Of a stretch of 8,337 nt of DNA, positions 1 to 8,319 are shown piece by piece. A program made the position numbers and the translations under genes. Below the pieces are notes generated by a model. The model saw only the letters and a list, made by a program, of their open reading frames with translations. It was not told the DNA's origin and ran no database searches. Source of the stretch: an uncultured Paracoccaceae bacterium (lineage in GTDB: Bacteria > Pseudomonadota > Alphaproteobacteria > Rhodobacterales > Rhodobacteraceae). The first letter of the stretch is position 1. Every line of letters starts with the position of its first letter. The stretch spans positions 1 through 8,337 of the forward strand of contig CALFYQ010000063.1 of the NCBI GenBank assembly GCA_937952085.1, read 5' to 3'.

Positions 1-2406
<2,406 letters not shown>

Positions 2407-2424
2407 CCGCGCCCTCCGCGCCGG

Positions 2425-2928
2425 CTAGTCGAGCACCGCGATGCGGTCGAGTTGCCATATGGATCGAGAATAGACGACCTCGGACCGGTATTCGGCCTTC
2501 GCGTCGTAGGGATAGATCACCCAGAGCGGCCCCTTGTCCCGACGCGACATCTCCTTTCCGTCCATTTCGTATGCCACGATCGGGCCGTCCGGCGCCGCGT
2601 CGGAGACCGGGATCTCGACCGAATAGTCGTTGATCGCCGTCGCGCTCAGGCGCGCGCCGGAGGCGCCGAGCGCGGCGAGCAACGTGTCGAGCGAAACGCC
2701 GGTGAAGACGTGCTCGCCGGCGGTCCAGATCGTCGTCGTCCGGACGTCGCGCTCGCCGAGCGCCCGCAGCATGTCGAGGTCGAAGACGGCGGCGCCGTTC
2801 CTGTTGGTCTGGCCGATGGCGCCGGTCACGGTCAGCACCGGCGCGCCGGTCGGCTCGGGCAGGTCGCCGGCCAGAGCCGGCGCCGCGAATGCGAGCGTGG
2901 CCGCAATGAAGCTCCGGAACGAAACCAT
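2425..2928 (-). CDS. Secreted sulfite-oxidase-fold (oxidoreductase molybdopterin-binding domain) protein lacking cysteine
   Basis: A small exported protein of 167 aa. Residues 1-20 are a Sec-type signal peptide (hydrophobic core FIAATLAFAAP, cleavage likely after APALA). The remainder matches the short form of the molybdopterin-binding oxidoreductase domain: VLTVTGAIG (31-39), FTGVSLDTLLAALGA (75-89), AINDYSVEIP (98-107), IVAYEMDGKEMS (117-128), KGPLWVIYPY (132-141) and SIWQLDRI (156-163). In sulfite oxidases a cysteine ligates the molybdenum. This protein has no cysteine at all, and the usual DGY motif reads NDY. Classical molybdoenzyme activity is therefore doubtful, and a ligand-binding or sensory role is more likely (inference). 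The start at 2928 is well supported: GGGAGG lies 7 nt upstream and the signal peptide begins directly. The stop is 18 bp before the hybrid kinase start, which suggests it works as that kinase's periplasmic partner. A palindrome about 85 nt upstream probably controls the pair. Confidence 0.9.
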   Translation of the reverse strand: MVSFRSFIAATLAFAAPALAGDLPEPTGAPVLTVTGAIGQTNRNGAAVFDLDMLRALGERDVRTTTIWTAGEHVFTGVSLDTLLAALGASGARLSATAINDYSVEIPVSDAAPDGPIVAYEMDGKEMSRRDKGPLWVIYPYDAKAEYRSEVVYSRSIWQLDRIAVLD

Positions 2929-2972
2929 CGGGGATCCTCCCTCTTCGCCAGGCGAACCATGCCACCGGGCGG

Positions 2973-2990
2973 GCGCGGTTTCACCCGCGC
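2973..2990 (-). repeat. GC-rich inverted repeat in the leader of the SUOX-fold gene
   Basis: Six-base arms GCGCGG and CCGCGC flank a 6-nt loop. Placed just after the TTG of the promoter module, it could form a hairpin at the 5' end of the kinase-operon message. It could also be a weak terminator for the upstream glycosyltransferase gene, but no T-run follows, so a terminator role is poorly supported. Confidence 0.3.
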
Positions 2991-3005
2991 AACCGGATCG
3001 TCGTC

Positions 3006-3021
3006 CTATACGGATGGATAG
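3006..3021 (-). promoter_or_regulatory. Operator-like palindrome (copy 3), upstream of the SUOX-fold/kinase operon
   Basis: Read on the minus strand, CTATCCATCCGTATAG matches the copy at 4562-4577 in 12 of 14 non-spacer positions and is itself an imperfect dyad. Exactly 12 nt later comes GTTGCGC (TTG at 2992-2990), the same offset as at the two other copies. Its centre is about 85 nt from the ATG at 2928. It lies in the only gap (2929-3030) between the upstream polysaccharide gene and the kinase operon. Its function as an operator is inferred. Confidence 0.55.
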
Positions 3022-3030
3022 GGCCGCCGC

Positions 3031-4413
3031 TCAATAGGCGCCGCGGCCCGAGACCACCGCGCGGAAGGTCATCGCGAGGATGACCAGGTCGAGCAGGATC
3101 GTGCGCGAGGCGACATAGGCGAGGTCCATGTCGATCATCTTCTCGAAGGCGATGTCGGCGCGGCCGGAAACCTGCCAAATGCCCGAGACGCCCGGCTTCA
3201 CCGCGAGCCGCCCGAGCGCGCGGGCGTCGTAGCCGGCGACCTCGGACGGGAGCGCCGGCCGCGGACCGACGATCGACATCTCGCCCTTCAGCACGTTGAC
3301 AAGCTGCGGCGCCTCGTCGATCGAGAAGCGGCGGATGAACCGGCCCACCCGGGTGACCCTCGGGTCGGTTCTCGACTTGAAGCAGAGGCCGGCCCGGTCC
3401 GAGCTCGAGAGGAGCGCCGCGCGGCGGGCCTCGGCGTCGACATACATCGAGCGGAACTTGAGCATCCCGAAGGGACGGCCGTTCTTGCCGACGCGCGTCT
3501 GGCGAAAGAGCGCCGGGCCGCGGCTGTCGAGCCGAACCGCGACCGCCGTCGCGAGCAGCGCCGGCGAGAGCGCGATCAGCGCGGCGCCGGCCACGCCGAT
3601 ATCGAGGGCGCGGCGGGCCGCCGCCGTCCCGTCCTGTTGCCGGAGGGTGTGCCGGGCGGCGCGGGCCATGAAGGCGAAGTTGCCGATCAGATAGCGCCGC
3701 GCGAGGCGCCGCGGCTCCTGCGCGAGGCGCCAGGCCCATTCGAGCCGCGCCTTCCGGATCGGCGCGGGCGCGCGGTGAACGACGCCGGCGAGAAAGTCGA
3801 AGAGCGCGCCGACGCCGAGCGTGAGCCGCGCGCCGATGCGCGAGAAGTTCCGGTCGATCCAGAGTTCCTGCATCGGCACGCCCATCGCCACCAGGAGGAT
3901 GTCGGCGCCCGAGGCGTTGATGGCGTCAAGGGTGGCCTCCTCGTCGCCGGCCTCGGCGTAGCCGTCCCGCGCGCCGGCGATCCGCAGCCCGTCGATCCGG
4001 CGGGACAGAGTCTCCGCCGCCGCCGCCGCGACGCCGGGCCGCCCGCCGAGCAGGAAGACCGACAGGCCCTGCGCCGCGGCGCGGGCGAGGAGGCACGGCG
4101 TCAGATCGGTGCCGTTGAGGTTCGCCGCGAAGCGCCCCCCGGTCATCCGGGCCGCAAGCTCGACGCCGATCCCGTCGGGCAGCAGGAACTCCGCCCGCCG
4201 AAGCGCATCGGCGTAAGCCCGGTCCCCCGCCCGAAGGTTGAAGCAGTGGGCGTTCATGAAATAGGCGCGCCGCCGTCCCGGCGCGAGCAGCGCGTCGATC
4301 GCACGGTCGAGGCGCGCATCGAGCAGATCAAGCCCAAGCACCGGCGTCTCTCGCGGCCGTTCGAGCCCAGCGAACGGCGCGGGGACGTGAGTATCGAGAT
4401 CGAAGTGCTTCAC
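3031..4413 (-). CDS. Fused WecG/TagA/CpsF glycosyltransferase and undecaprenyl-phosphate sugar-phosphate transferase
   Basis: A bifunctional polysaccharide enzyme of 460 aa at the cytoplasmic face of the inner membrane. Residues about 24-250 are a GT26 domain: FMNAHCFNL (52-60), LPDGIGVE with the likely catalytic Asp80, NGTDL (100-104), LLGGRPG (121-127), GVPMQELWIDRNF (178-190), GVGALFDFLAG (200-210) and the basic tail LEWAWRLAQEPRRLARRY. Residues about 266-460 are a monotopic phosphoglycosyl transferase: a membrane helix containing Ser283-Pro284, FRQTRVGKNGRPFGMLKFRSM (303-323), the Asp366-Glu367 dyad in SIDEAPQLVNVL, VGPRPALP (382-389) and KPGVSGIWQVSGR (406-418). By family knowledge the C-terminal half loads a sugar-1-phosphate onto undecaprenyl phosphate, and GT26 enzymes add the next sugar, so one chain could make a lipid-linked disaccharide. 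The sugars cannot be told from sequence. The start is GTG at 4413 with GGGGAG about 8 nt upstream. It is divergent from the response regulator gene. Confidence 0.93.
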   Translation of the reverse strand: MKHFDLDTHVPAPFAGLERPRETPVLGLDLLDARLDRAIDALLAPGRRRAYFMNAHCFNLRAGDRAYADALRRAEFLLPDGIGVELAARMTGGRFAANLNGTDLTPCLLARAAAQGLSVFLLGGRPGVAAAAAETLSRRIDGLRIAGARDGYAEAGDEEATLDAINASGADILLVAMGVPMQELWIDRNFSRIGARLTLGVGALFDFLAGVVHRAPAPIRKARLEWAWRLAQEPRRLARRYLIGNFAFMARAARHTLRQQDGTAAARRALDIGVAGAALIALSPALLATAVAVRLDSRGPALFRQTRVGKNGRPFGMLKFRSMYVDAEARRAALLSSSDRAGLCFKSRTDPRVTRVGRFIRRFSIDEAPQLVNVLKGEMSIVGPRPALPSEVAGYDARALGRLAVKPGVSGIWQVSGRADIAFEKMIDMDLAYVASRTILLDLVILAMTFRAVVSGRGAY

Positions 4414-4488
4414 AGCGCAGGCTCCCCACGAAGGTTTTTCTGCGGCGGAGCCTGAAAGCAGCGCGGTCAGTTCTCAACAAATCGTCAG

Positions 4489-4511
4489 GATAATTTTCAA
4501 GGAATATTATC
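4489..4511. promoter_or_regulatory. AT-rich dyad in the divergent intergenic region
   Basis: Arms GATAATTTTC and GAATATTATC flank the central AAG, pairing at 9 of 10 positions. The stretch 4470-4515 is far richer in A/T than the rest of the window. The outer hexamers GATAAT/ATTATC read as -10-like sequences on both strands, but no convincing -35 sits 16-18 nt from them. It is probably the promoter or operator region for the glycosyltransferase fusion starting at 4413, and perhaps for the divergent regulator gene. Which protein binds it cannot be told. The hexamers recall Fur-type half-sites but the spacing differs, so no such call is made. Confidence 0.4.
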
Positions 4512-4558
4512 TTGTTGGCGAGCGTCCGGGATCATCACAAGTATTCTGTCGAGATGGT

Positions 4559-4580
4559 CGGCTATCCGGGCGGATAGCCG
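4559..4580 (+). promoter_or_regulatory. Operator-like perfect palindrome (copy 1), upstream of the response regulator gene
   Basis: A perfect 22-bp inverted repeat: CGGCTATCCG, two bases, CGGATAGCCG. The core 4562-4577 recurs at 5270-5285 (13 of 14 non-spacer positions) and at 3006-3021 (12 of 14). Twelve nt after the core comes TTTGTTC (TTG at 4591-4593), matching the spacing of the other copies. The same offset on the opposite strand has no TTG, so the module points at the response regulator, whose ATG lies 87 nt from the centre. A self-complementary TTCGCGCGAA follows at 4594-4603. It is the best-formed site and a likely autoregulatory operator (inference). Confidence 0.6.
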
Positions 4581-4656
4581 GCGGCTCTGTTTGTTCGCGC
4601 GAAACTTGAATTTGCAGGACGCTCCGGCGATATCTGCCCGGACATTGGAGCGACGC

Positions 4657-5268
4657 ATGCGCATCCTCATCGCTGACGATCACGACCTCCTGCGCGATAC
4701 GCTGGTGCTCTTCCTGAAGGGCACCGGCGACATCGACACGGAGACGGCGGCCACGTTGGAGGAAGCGTGCGAACGCATCGAAGGGGCCGAATTCGACCTC
4801 GTGCTGCTCGATCTGAACATGCCGGGCATGAACGGCCTGGACGGGCTCCGCCGGGTACTGTCGATGAGGAACGCGCCGCGCGTGGCGCTCATCTCCGGTG
4901 AGGCGACGAAGCAGATCGCCGAAGAGGCGCTCCGGTGCGGCGCCGCCGGCTTCGTGCCGAAGACGCTGCCCGCGAAGTCTCTCGTCAACGCTGTCCGGTT
5001 CATGACGATGGGCGAAACCTACGCGCCGATCGACTTCATGACCGCGCCATCGCAAGCGCAGAAACACCCGCTCGCGGAAAAGCTGACCGAGCGAGAGCTT
5101 CAGGTGTTGAAGGGCCTGACGGAGGGAAAGCCGAACAAGGCCATCGCCCGGGACCTCGACCTTTCGGAGCCCACGGTGAAGCTCCACATCAAGACGCTCT
5201 ACCGCAAGCTCGAAGCGGCCAACCGGACCCAGGCCGCCCTGATCGCGCGCGAGGCCGGGCTCTTCTGA
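4657..5268 (+). CDS. NarL/FixJ (LuxR-type) response regulator
   Basis: A two-domain transcription factor of 203 aa. The receiver (about 2-118) has the acidic pair Asp7/Asp8, phosphoacceptor Asp52 in LLDLNMPGMNG, Ser80 and Lys102 in FVPKTLP, all intact, so phosphorylation is expected. The DNA-binding domain (about 138-203) is a LuxR-type helix-turn-helix with LTERELQVLKGLTEGKPNKAIA (143-164) and recognition helix SEPTVKLHIKTLYRKL (170-185). A TTG at 4591 could extend the frame by 22 codons, but the ATG at 4657 starts directly at the conserved MRILIADDHD and has TTGGAG 6 nt upstream, so it is preferred. No kinase sits next to it in the same direction. The hybrid kinase at 1-2406 is the obvious candidate partner through its Hpt domain (inference). 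The palindromes upstream of this gene, of the kinase operon and of the export gene are its plausible targets. Confidence 0.95.
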   Translation: MRILIADDHDLLRDTLVLFLKGTGDIDTETAATLEEACERIEGAEFDLVLLDLNMPGMNGLDGLRRVLSMRNAPRVALISGEATKQIAEEALRCGAAGFVPKTLPAKSLVNAVRFMTMGETYAPIDFMTAPSQAQKHPLAEKLTERELQVLKGLTEGKPNKAIARDLDLSEPTVKLHIKTLYRKLEAANRTQAALIAREAGLF

Positions 5269-5269
5269 C

Positions 5270-5285
5270 CGATCCGAACGGATAG
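5270..5285 (+). promoter_or_regulatory. Operator-like palindrome (copy 2), upstream of the polysaccharide export/polymerase operon
   Basis: CGATCCGAACGGATAG differs from the 4562-4577 core at one non-spacer base. It begins 2 nt after the response regulator stop and its centre is about 101 nt before the export gene ATG at 5379. GTTGCGC follows after exactly 12 nt (TTG at 5299-5301), as at copy 3. A dyad this close to a stop codon could also act as a weak terminator, but there is no T-run and the shared downstream spacing favours an operator. Confidence 0.55.
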
Positions 5286-5306
5286 GCGCCGCCTCCCGTT
5301 GCGCCA

Positions 5307-5323
5307 GCGGCCGATACGGCCGC
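5307..5323 (+). repeat. GC-rich inverted repeat in the leader of the export gene
   Basis: Arms GCGGCC and GGCCGC are separated by GATAC. It lies just past the TTG of the promoter module and about 55 nt before the start codon. It might be an mRNA hairpin or part of the promoter recognition region. Six-base GC palindromes are common in DNA this GC-rich, so the support is weak. Confidence 0.25.
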
Positions 5324-5378
5324 GCGCGGGCGCGATCGGGCGAGGCGCCCTATGCAGCCGGGCGGAGGAGATCGCCCT

Positions 5379-6818
5379 ATGCTGTCGACCGCTAATGCCT
5401 TCCTGTTCCTGCCGATGGCGCTCCGCCGCCGGCCGCTGCGCAGCCTCTCGGTCGGCCGCGTCCTCTCGGGCGGGCGCCTCTCGGACGCCGGGCGCCTGCC
5501 GCGATACGCCGTGATGTTCATGTTCGGCGCGGCGGCGATCTGGGGCCCGATCGGCGCCTATCTGACCGTGGCGCCGCTCAGCTACACAAGCTCCACCTCC
5601 CTCATCCTGCCGGGGTCGGGCGCCGCCGCCTCGGTGAACCTCAACAACATCGGCCAGGCCTCGTCCTCCGCGAACTCCGCCTTTTCCAGCAACTCGATCA
5701 GCCCGACGGAGACCTACAAGCGCCTGATCGGCGCGGACCGCATCCTCGACGCCGCCGCATCCTCGCTCGGCGTCGCGCGCAGCGATCTCGGCAAGCCGCG
5801 GATCGAACTGGTGGACCAGACCGGCCTCATCCATTTCCAGATGACGGGCGGCGCGCCCGAAGCGGCGCAGAAGAAGGGCGAGGCGCTTCTCGCCGCGTTC
5901 TTCGCCGAACTCGACGCGCTCCGCAGCGACGAGCTGGCGACGCGCCAGGACAGCGGCCTCGACGCGATCGCCGAATATCGCGAATCCGTCCGCGCCACAC
6001 GGGAGGACATCGCCGCGCTGCAGGCCAGAACCGGCCTCGCCTCCGCCGAGCAATATGACGACCAGGTCGCCGCGCTCGACACGCTGCGGCGCGAGGCGGA
6101 GACGCTCGCCGCGGGGCTTGCGCAGAAGGGCGCCGCGGTGCGGGCGCTCGAGGCGGCGCTCGGCGTCGGGGCCGCCCGAGCGGCGACGGCCCTGAAGCTC
6201 TATGCCGACGCCGACTTTCTGTCGCTGATGGCGGAGCAGGCCGGCCATGCGGCGACGCTCGCCGACATGCGCTCGCGCTACGGCGCGCGCCACCCGAAGG
6301 TGGAGAAGGCGCGTTCGGCGCATCGCGCGTCGCTCACAGCGGCGGAGGCGCGCGCGACGGAGGTGACCGGCCTCGCCCACGCGGCGCTCGATCTGGCGCC
6401 GGAAGGCCAGCGCGCGGACCTTCTCGCCGATCTCGTGCGCATGGAGAGCGAGCGCGCCGGACTCGAGCGGGAATACGCCGCCACGGCCGCGCGGCTTCGC
6501 GCCGAGACGGACCGGCTCGCCCGGCTCGCGCCCGACGCCGCGCGGCTCGAGGACATGCGGCGCGACTTCGCGGTCGCGGAGGCCGTTTTCGCCTCCGCCA
6601 TCGCGCGCAACCAGTCGTCGAAAGTGGATGTCTACGCATCCTACCCGCTGGTGCAGGTGCTGGAGAACCCGTCGCTGCCGGACCGGCCCTCCTCGCCCCG
6701 CCGAATGCTGGCGATTGCGGCGGGCGGGGCCGCCACGACGATGCTCCTGATCGGCCTCGGCCTCGGCTGGATCCGGCGGGCGGTGATCCTCCGCCTCATC
6801 GGCGCGCGGGGCCAATGA
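5379..6818 (+). CDS. Wzz/GumC-type polysaccharide chain-length determinant/export protein without kinase domain
   Basis: An inner-membrane polysaccharide co-polymerase of 479 aa that would set chain length and couple polymerisation to export. An N-terminal cytoplasmic tail of about 42 residues precedes TM1 (about 43-66, YAVMFMFGAAAIWGPIGAYL). The periplasmic part opens with a Wzz-like region (SPTETYKRLIGADRIL, 108-123), continues as a long Ala/Glu/Arg-rich coiled coil (about 160-400) with the GumC-family motif SRYGARHPKVEKA (299-311), and ends with the proline motif LENPSLPDRPSSP (428-440) before TM2 (about 443-465). No Walker motifs or tyrosine cluster follow TM2, so there is no fused BY-kinase. 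An ATG at 5352 would add nine residues. The ATG at 5379 is chosen because GGAGGAG lies 8 nt upstream. It overlaps the next gene by ATGA, so the two are translationally coupled. An operator-like palindrome and TTG module precede it. Confidence 0.92.
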   Translation: MLSTANAFLFLPMALRRRPLRSLSVGRVLSGGRLSDAGRLPRYAVMFMFGAAAIWGPIGAYLTVAPLSYTSSTSLILPGSGAAASVNLNNIGQASSSANSAFSSNSISPTETYKRLIGADRILDAAASSLGVARSDLGKPRIELVDQTGLIHFQMTGGAPEAAQKKGEALLAAFFAELDALRSDELATRQDSGLDAIAEYRESVRATREDIAALQARTGLASAEQYDDQVAALDTLRREAETLAAGLAQKGAAVRALEAALGVGAARAATALKLYADADFLSLMAEQAGHAATLADMRSRYGARHPKVEKARSAHRASLTAAEARATEVTGLAHAALDLAPEGQRADLLADLVRMESERAGLEREYAATAARLRAETDRLARLAPDAARLEDMRRDFAVAEAVFASAIARNQSSKVDVYASYPLVQVLENPSLPDRPSSPRRMLAIAAGGAATTMLLIGLGLGWIRRAVILRLIGARGQ

Positions 6819-8089
6819 GGCCCGCGAACGCCGCCGAAGCCGCGGCCTGGTGGGCGATGACGCTCACCTGGCCGTTCTATTTCATCGGCGCGCTCTACAT
6901 CGTCGGGCCGGTGCTCGGCTGGCTGCTCGGCGGGCTCGCGGCGCTCTCGCTTTATCTCGGCCCGGCGATGCGGCGCGACCTTCGGGCGACCGGAACGCCG
7001 CCGCCGGTGGTCTTCGCCTGGATCGCCGGCATGCTGACGATGCTCGTCGCGCTCTGGGTCGGCCATCTGAACTGGAGCCTCGGCACGGGGCTCACGATCA
7101 AGTCCACCATCGGCTGGGCGAAGGGCTGGGCGCTCCTCGCGCTCTTTCCGCTCGCCGGCGCGGTCTTGCCGATCCGGCGGGAGATTCTCGTCCGCAGTCA
7201 GTGCATCGTCGGCCTCTGGACCCTGCTTCTCGCGCCGATCATGCTGGCGGCGCCCTATGCCGGCCTGCCCGAGCTGGTCTTCACCTCGCCGCTCAAGGCG
7301 GTCGGCGGGCCGGGGCCCGAATATTTCAGCGTCTTCCTATACACCTGGGATCCGGGCAGCGGTGCGGCGCGTTGGCAGTTTTATGCGCCCTGGTCGCCCT
7401 TCGCGGCGCTCCTCGGCGTCGTCATGATCCTCTTCGCGCTGGAGGAGACCCGCCGCACATGGATGTGGATCGGGCTCGCCGCCGGCGCCCTGATGATCCT
7501 CGCCAGCAAGTCGCGGATGGGCCTTGTCGGGCTCGTCGCCTGCACCATGGTTCCGCGCCTCGCGCCCTTCGCGCTCCGCGGATGGGCCTGGTTCGCGCTC
7601 GCGGCGGGGACCGCCTCCCTCGCCGTGCTCGCCGCCCCGCTCCTGCGCGTCGCCAACGACGCGATCGCCGGCTTCAAGGGCGCGCGGGCGGACAGCACCC
7701 GCGTCCGCGAGACGCTGCAGCGCATCGCCCATGAGCGCTGGCGCGAGGAGGCGCCGTGGTTCGGGCACGGCGCGGTGCAGCCTGGCCCCCATCTCGTCGA
7801 ATACATGCCGATCGGCAGCCACCACACGTGGTATGGCCTTCTCTTCGTGAAAGGCGTCGTCGGCGTCGCGGCGCTGGCGGTCCCGCTGATCTGGCAGACC
7901 GCCATCGCCTTGGCCGACGCCGCCGCGGGGCCGCGCGGACGACTGCCGCTCGGCCTTTGCATGACGATGGCGCTCCTGTCGTTCGGCGAGAACATCGAGA
8001 TCGAGGCCTACATGCTCTGGCCGGCGCTGATCCTGCTCGGCGTCCACGCGCGCGAGCGACGCGCGCCGTCGAGATCAGGCAGCGGATAG
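6815..8089 (+). CDS. O-antigen polymerase/ligase-like (Wzy/WaaL superfamily) membrane protein
   Basis: A polytopic inner-membrane protein of 424 aa with roughly ten hydrophobic segments, the first at about 13-50. Features of the O-antigen ligase/polymerase superfamily are visible: LASKSRMGLVGLV (229-241) at a membrane entry, a periplasmic segment holding RWQFYAPWSP (186-195), and a second loop with ADSTRVRETLQRIAHERWREEAPWFGHG (292-319) followed by GSHHTWYGLLFVKGVVG (334-350), the region where the family carries functional Arg and His residues. It most likely polymerises lipid-linked repeat units of an exopolysaccharide or capsule. A ligase role cannot be excluded by sequence, but the pairing with a chain-length protein argues for a polymerase. 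The start ATG overlaps the stop of the export gene (ATGA at 6815-6818). The short polar C-terminus (HARERRAPSRSGSG) ends in the cytoplasm. No gene is seen immediately downstream. Confidence 0.88.
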   Translation: MRPANAAEAAAWWAMTLTWPFYFIGALYIVGPVLGWLLGGLAALSLYLGPAMRRDLRATGTPPPVVFAWIAGMLTMLVALWVGHLNWSLGTGLTIKSTIGWAKGWALLALFPLAGAVLPIRREILVRSQCIVGLWTLLLAPIMLAAPYAGLPELVFTSPLKAVGGPGPEYFSVFLYTWDPGSGAARWQFYAPWSPFAALLGVVMILFALEETRRTWMWIGLAAGALMILASKSRMGLVGLVACTMVPRLAPFALRGWAWFALAAGTASLAVLAAPLLRVANDAIAGFKGARADSTRVRETLQRIAHERWREEAPWFGHGAVQPGPHLVEYMPIGSHHTWYGLLFVKGVVGVAALAVPLIWQTAIALADAAAGPRGRLPLGLCMTMALLSFGENIEIEAYMLWPALILLGVHARERRAPSRSGSG

Positions 8090-8297
8090 CGGACGCGACG
8101 CGCCGACGCGGCGAGCGCCGCCACCGTGACCGAGCGGGCGGAGCGCCGGTTCGGCGACGAGGCGGACGATCCCCGCACAGGCGCCGTCGCTCGCCGGGCG
8201 CGGCGCCGTCAGGCCAAAGGCATCGCCGGCGCCGGTCGAGCCGCTCATCGCCCCTGCGCCGCGCGACAAGGGGTTCCCCGAGCTGTTCTCCGACCGT
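8090..8297. other. Intergenic stretch without a convincing gene
   Basis: After the polymerase-like gene no reading frame with a good start, ribosome binding site and recognisable product is visible on either strand. A frame on the plus strand stays open from 8130 to the window edge, with typical codon choice in its last 39 codons (from 8220), but it has no start codon. A 57-codon minus-strand frame (8248-8075) overlaps the end of the polymerase gene. Neither resembles a family I recognise. Confidence 0.5.
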
Positions 8298-8318
8298 CGT
8301 TTCGGCCAAGCCGAAACG
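8298..8318. terminator. Perfect hairpin, first of a tandem pair; possible terminator
   Basis: Nine-base arms CGTTTCGGC and GCCGAAACG enclose a CAA loop. A T-run does not follow; instead a second GC-rich hairpin begins 1 nt later. It lies about 210 nt beyond the polymerase-like gene. A terminator, a palindromic intergenic repeat or a structured leader of a gene beyond the edge are all possible. Confidence 0.4.
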
Positions 8319-8319
8319 G

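Noticed and set aside
4489..4511. Fur box reading of the AT-rich dyad
   Set aside because: The outer hexamers match, but the spacing between them is longer than in a 19-bp Fur box and nothing nearby concerns iron.
4591..4656. TTG at 4591 as the start of the response regulator, giving 225 aa
   Set aside because: The extra 22 residues precede a receiver that conventionally begins at MRILIADDHD; the ATG at 4657 has a good ribosome binding site, and the TTG fits better as part of the promoter module.
5352..5378. ATG at 5352 as the start of the chain-length/export gene
   Set aside because: It places the strong GGAGGAG ribosome binding site inside the coding region; that site is ideally spaced for the ATG at 5379.
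5199..6815. Minus-strand ORF of 538 codons opposite the export gene
   Set aside because: Arg/Gly/Ala-rich shadow frame; the plus strand encodes a recognisable Wzz/GumC protein with two membrane segments and a proline motif.
8083..8089. CGGATAG half-site as a fourth copy of the palindromic module
   Set aside because: Only the right half matches; it contains the stop codon of the polymerase-like gene, the left half does not match, and no downstream gene follows at the expected distance.
8075..8248. Small minus-strand ORF of 57 codons convergent with the polymerase-like gene
   Set aside because: Overlaps the end of a solid gene, has a weak ribosome binding site, and its product resembles no known family; open frames on both strands are expected at this GC content.
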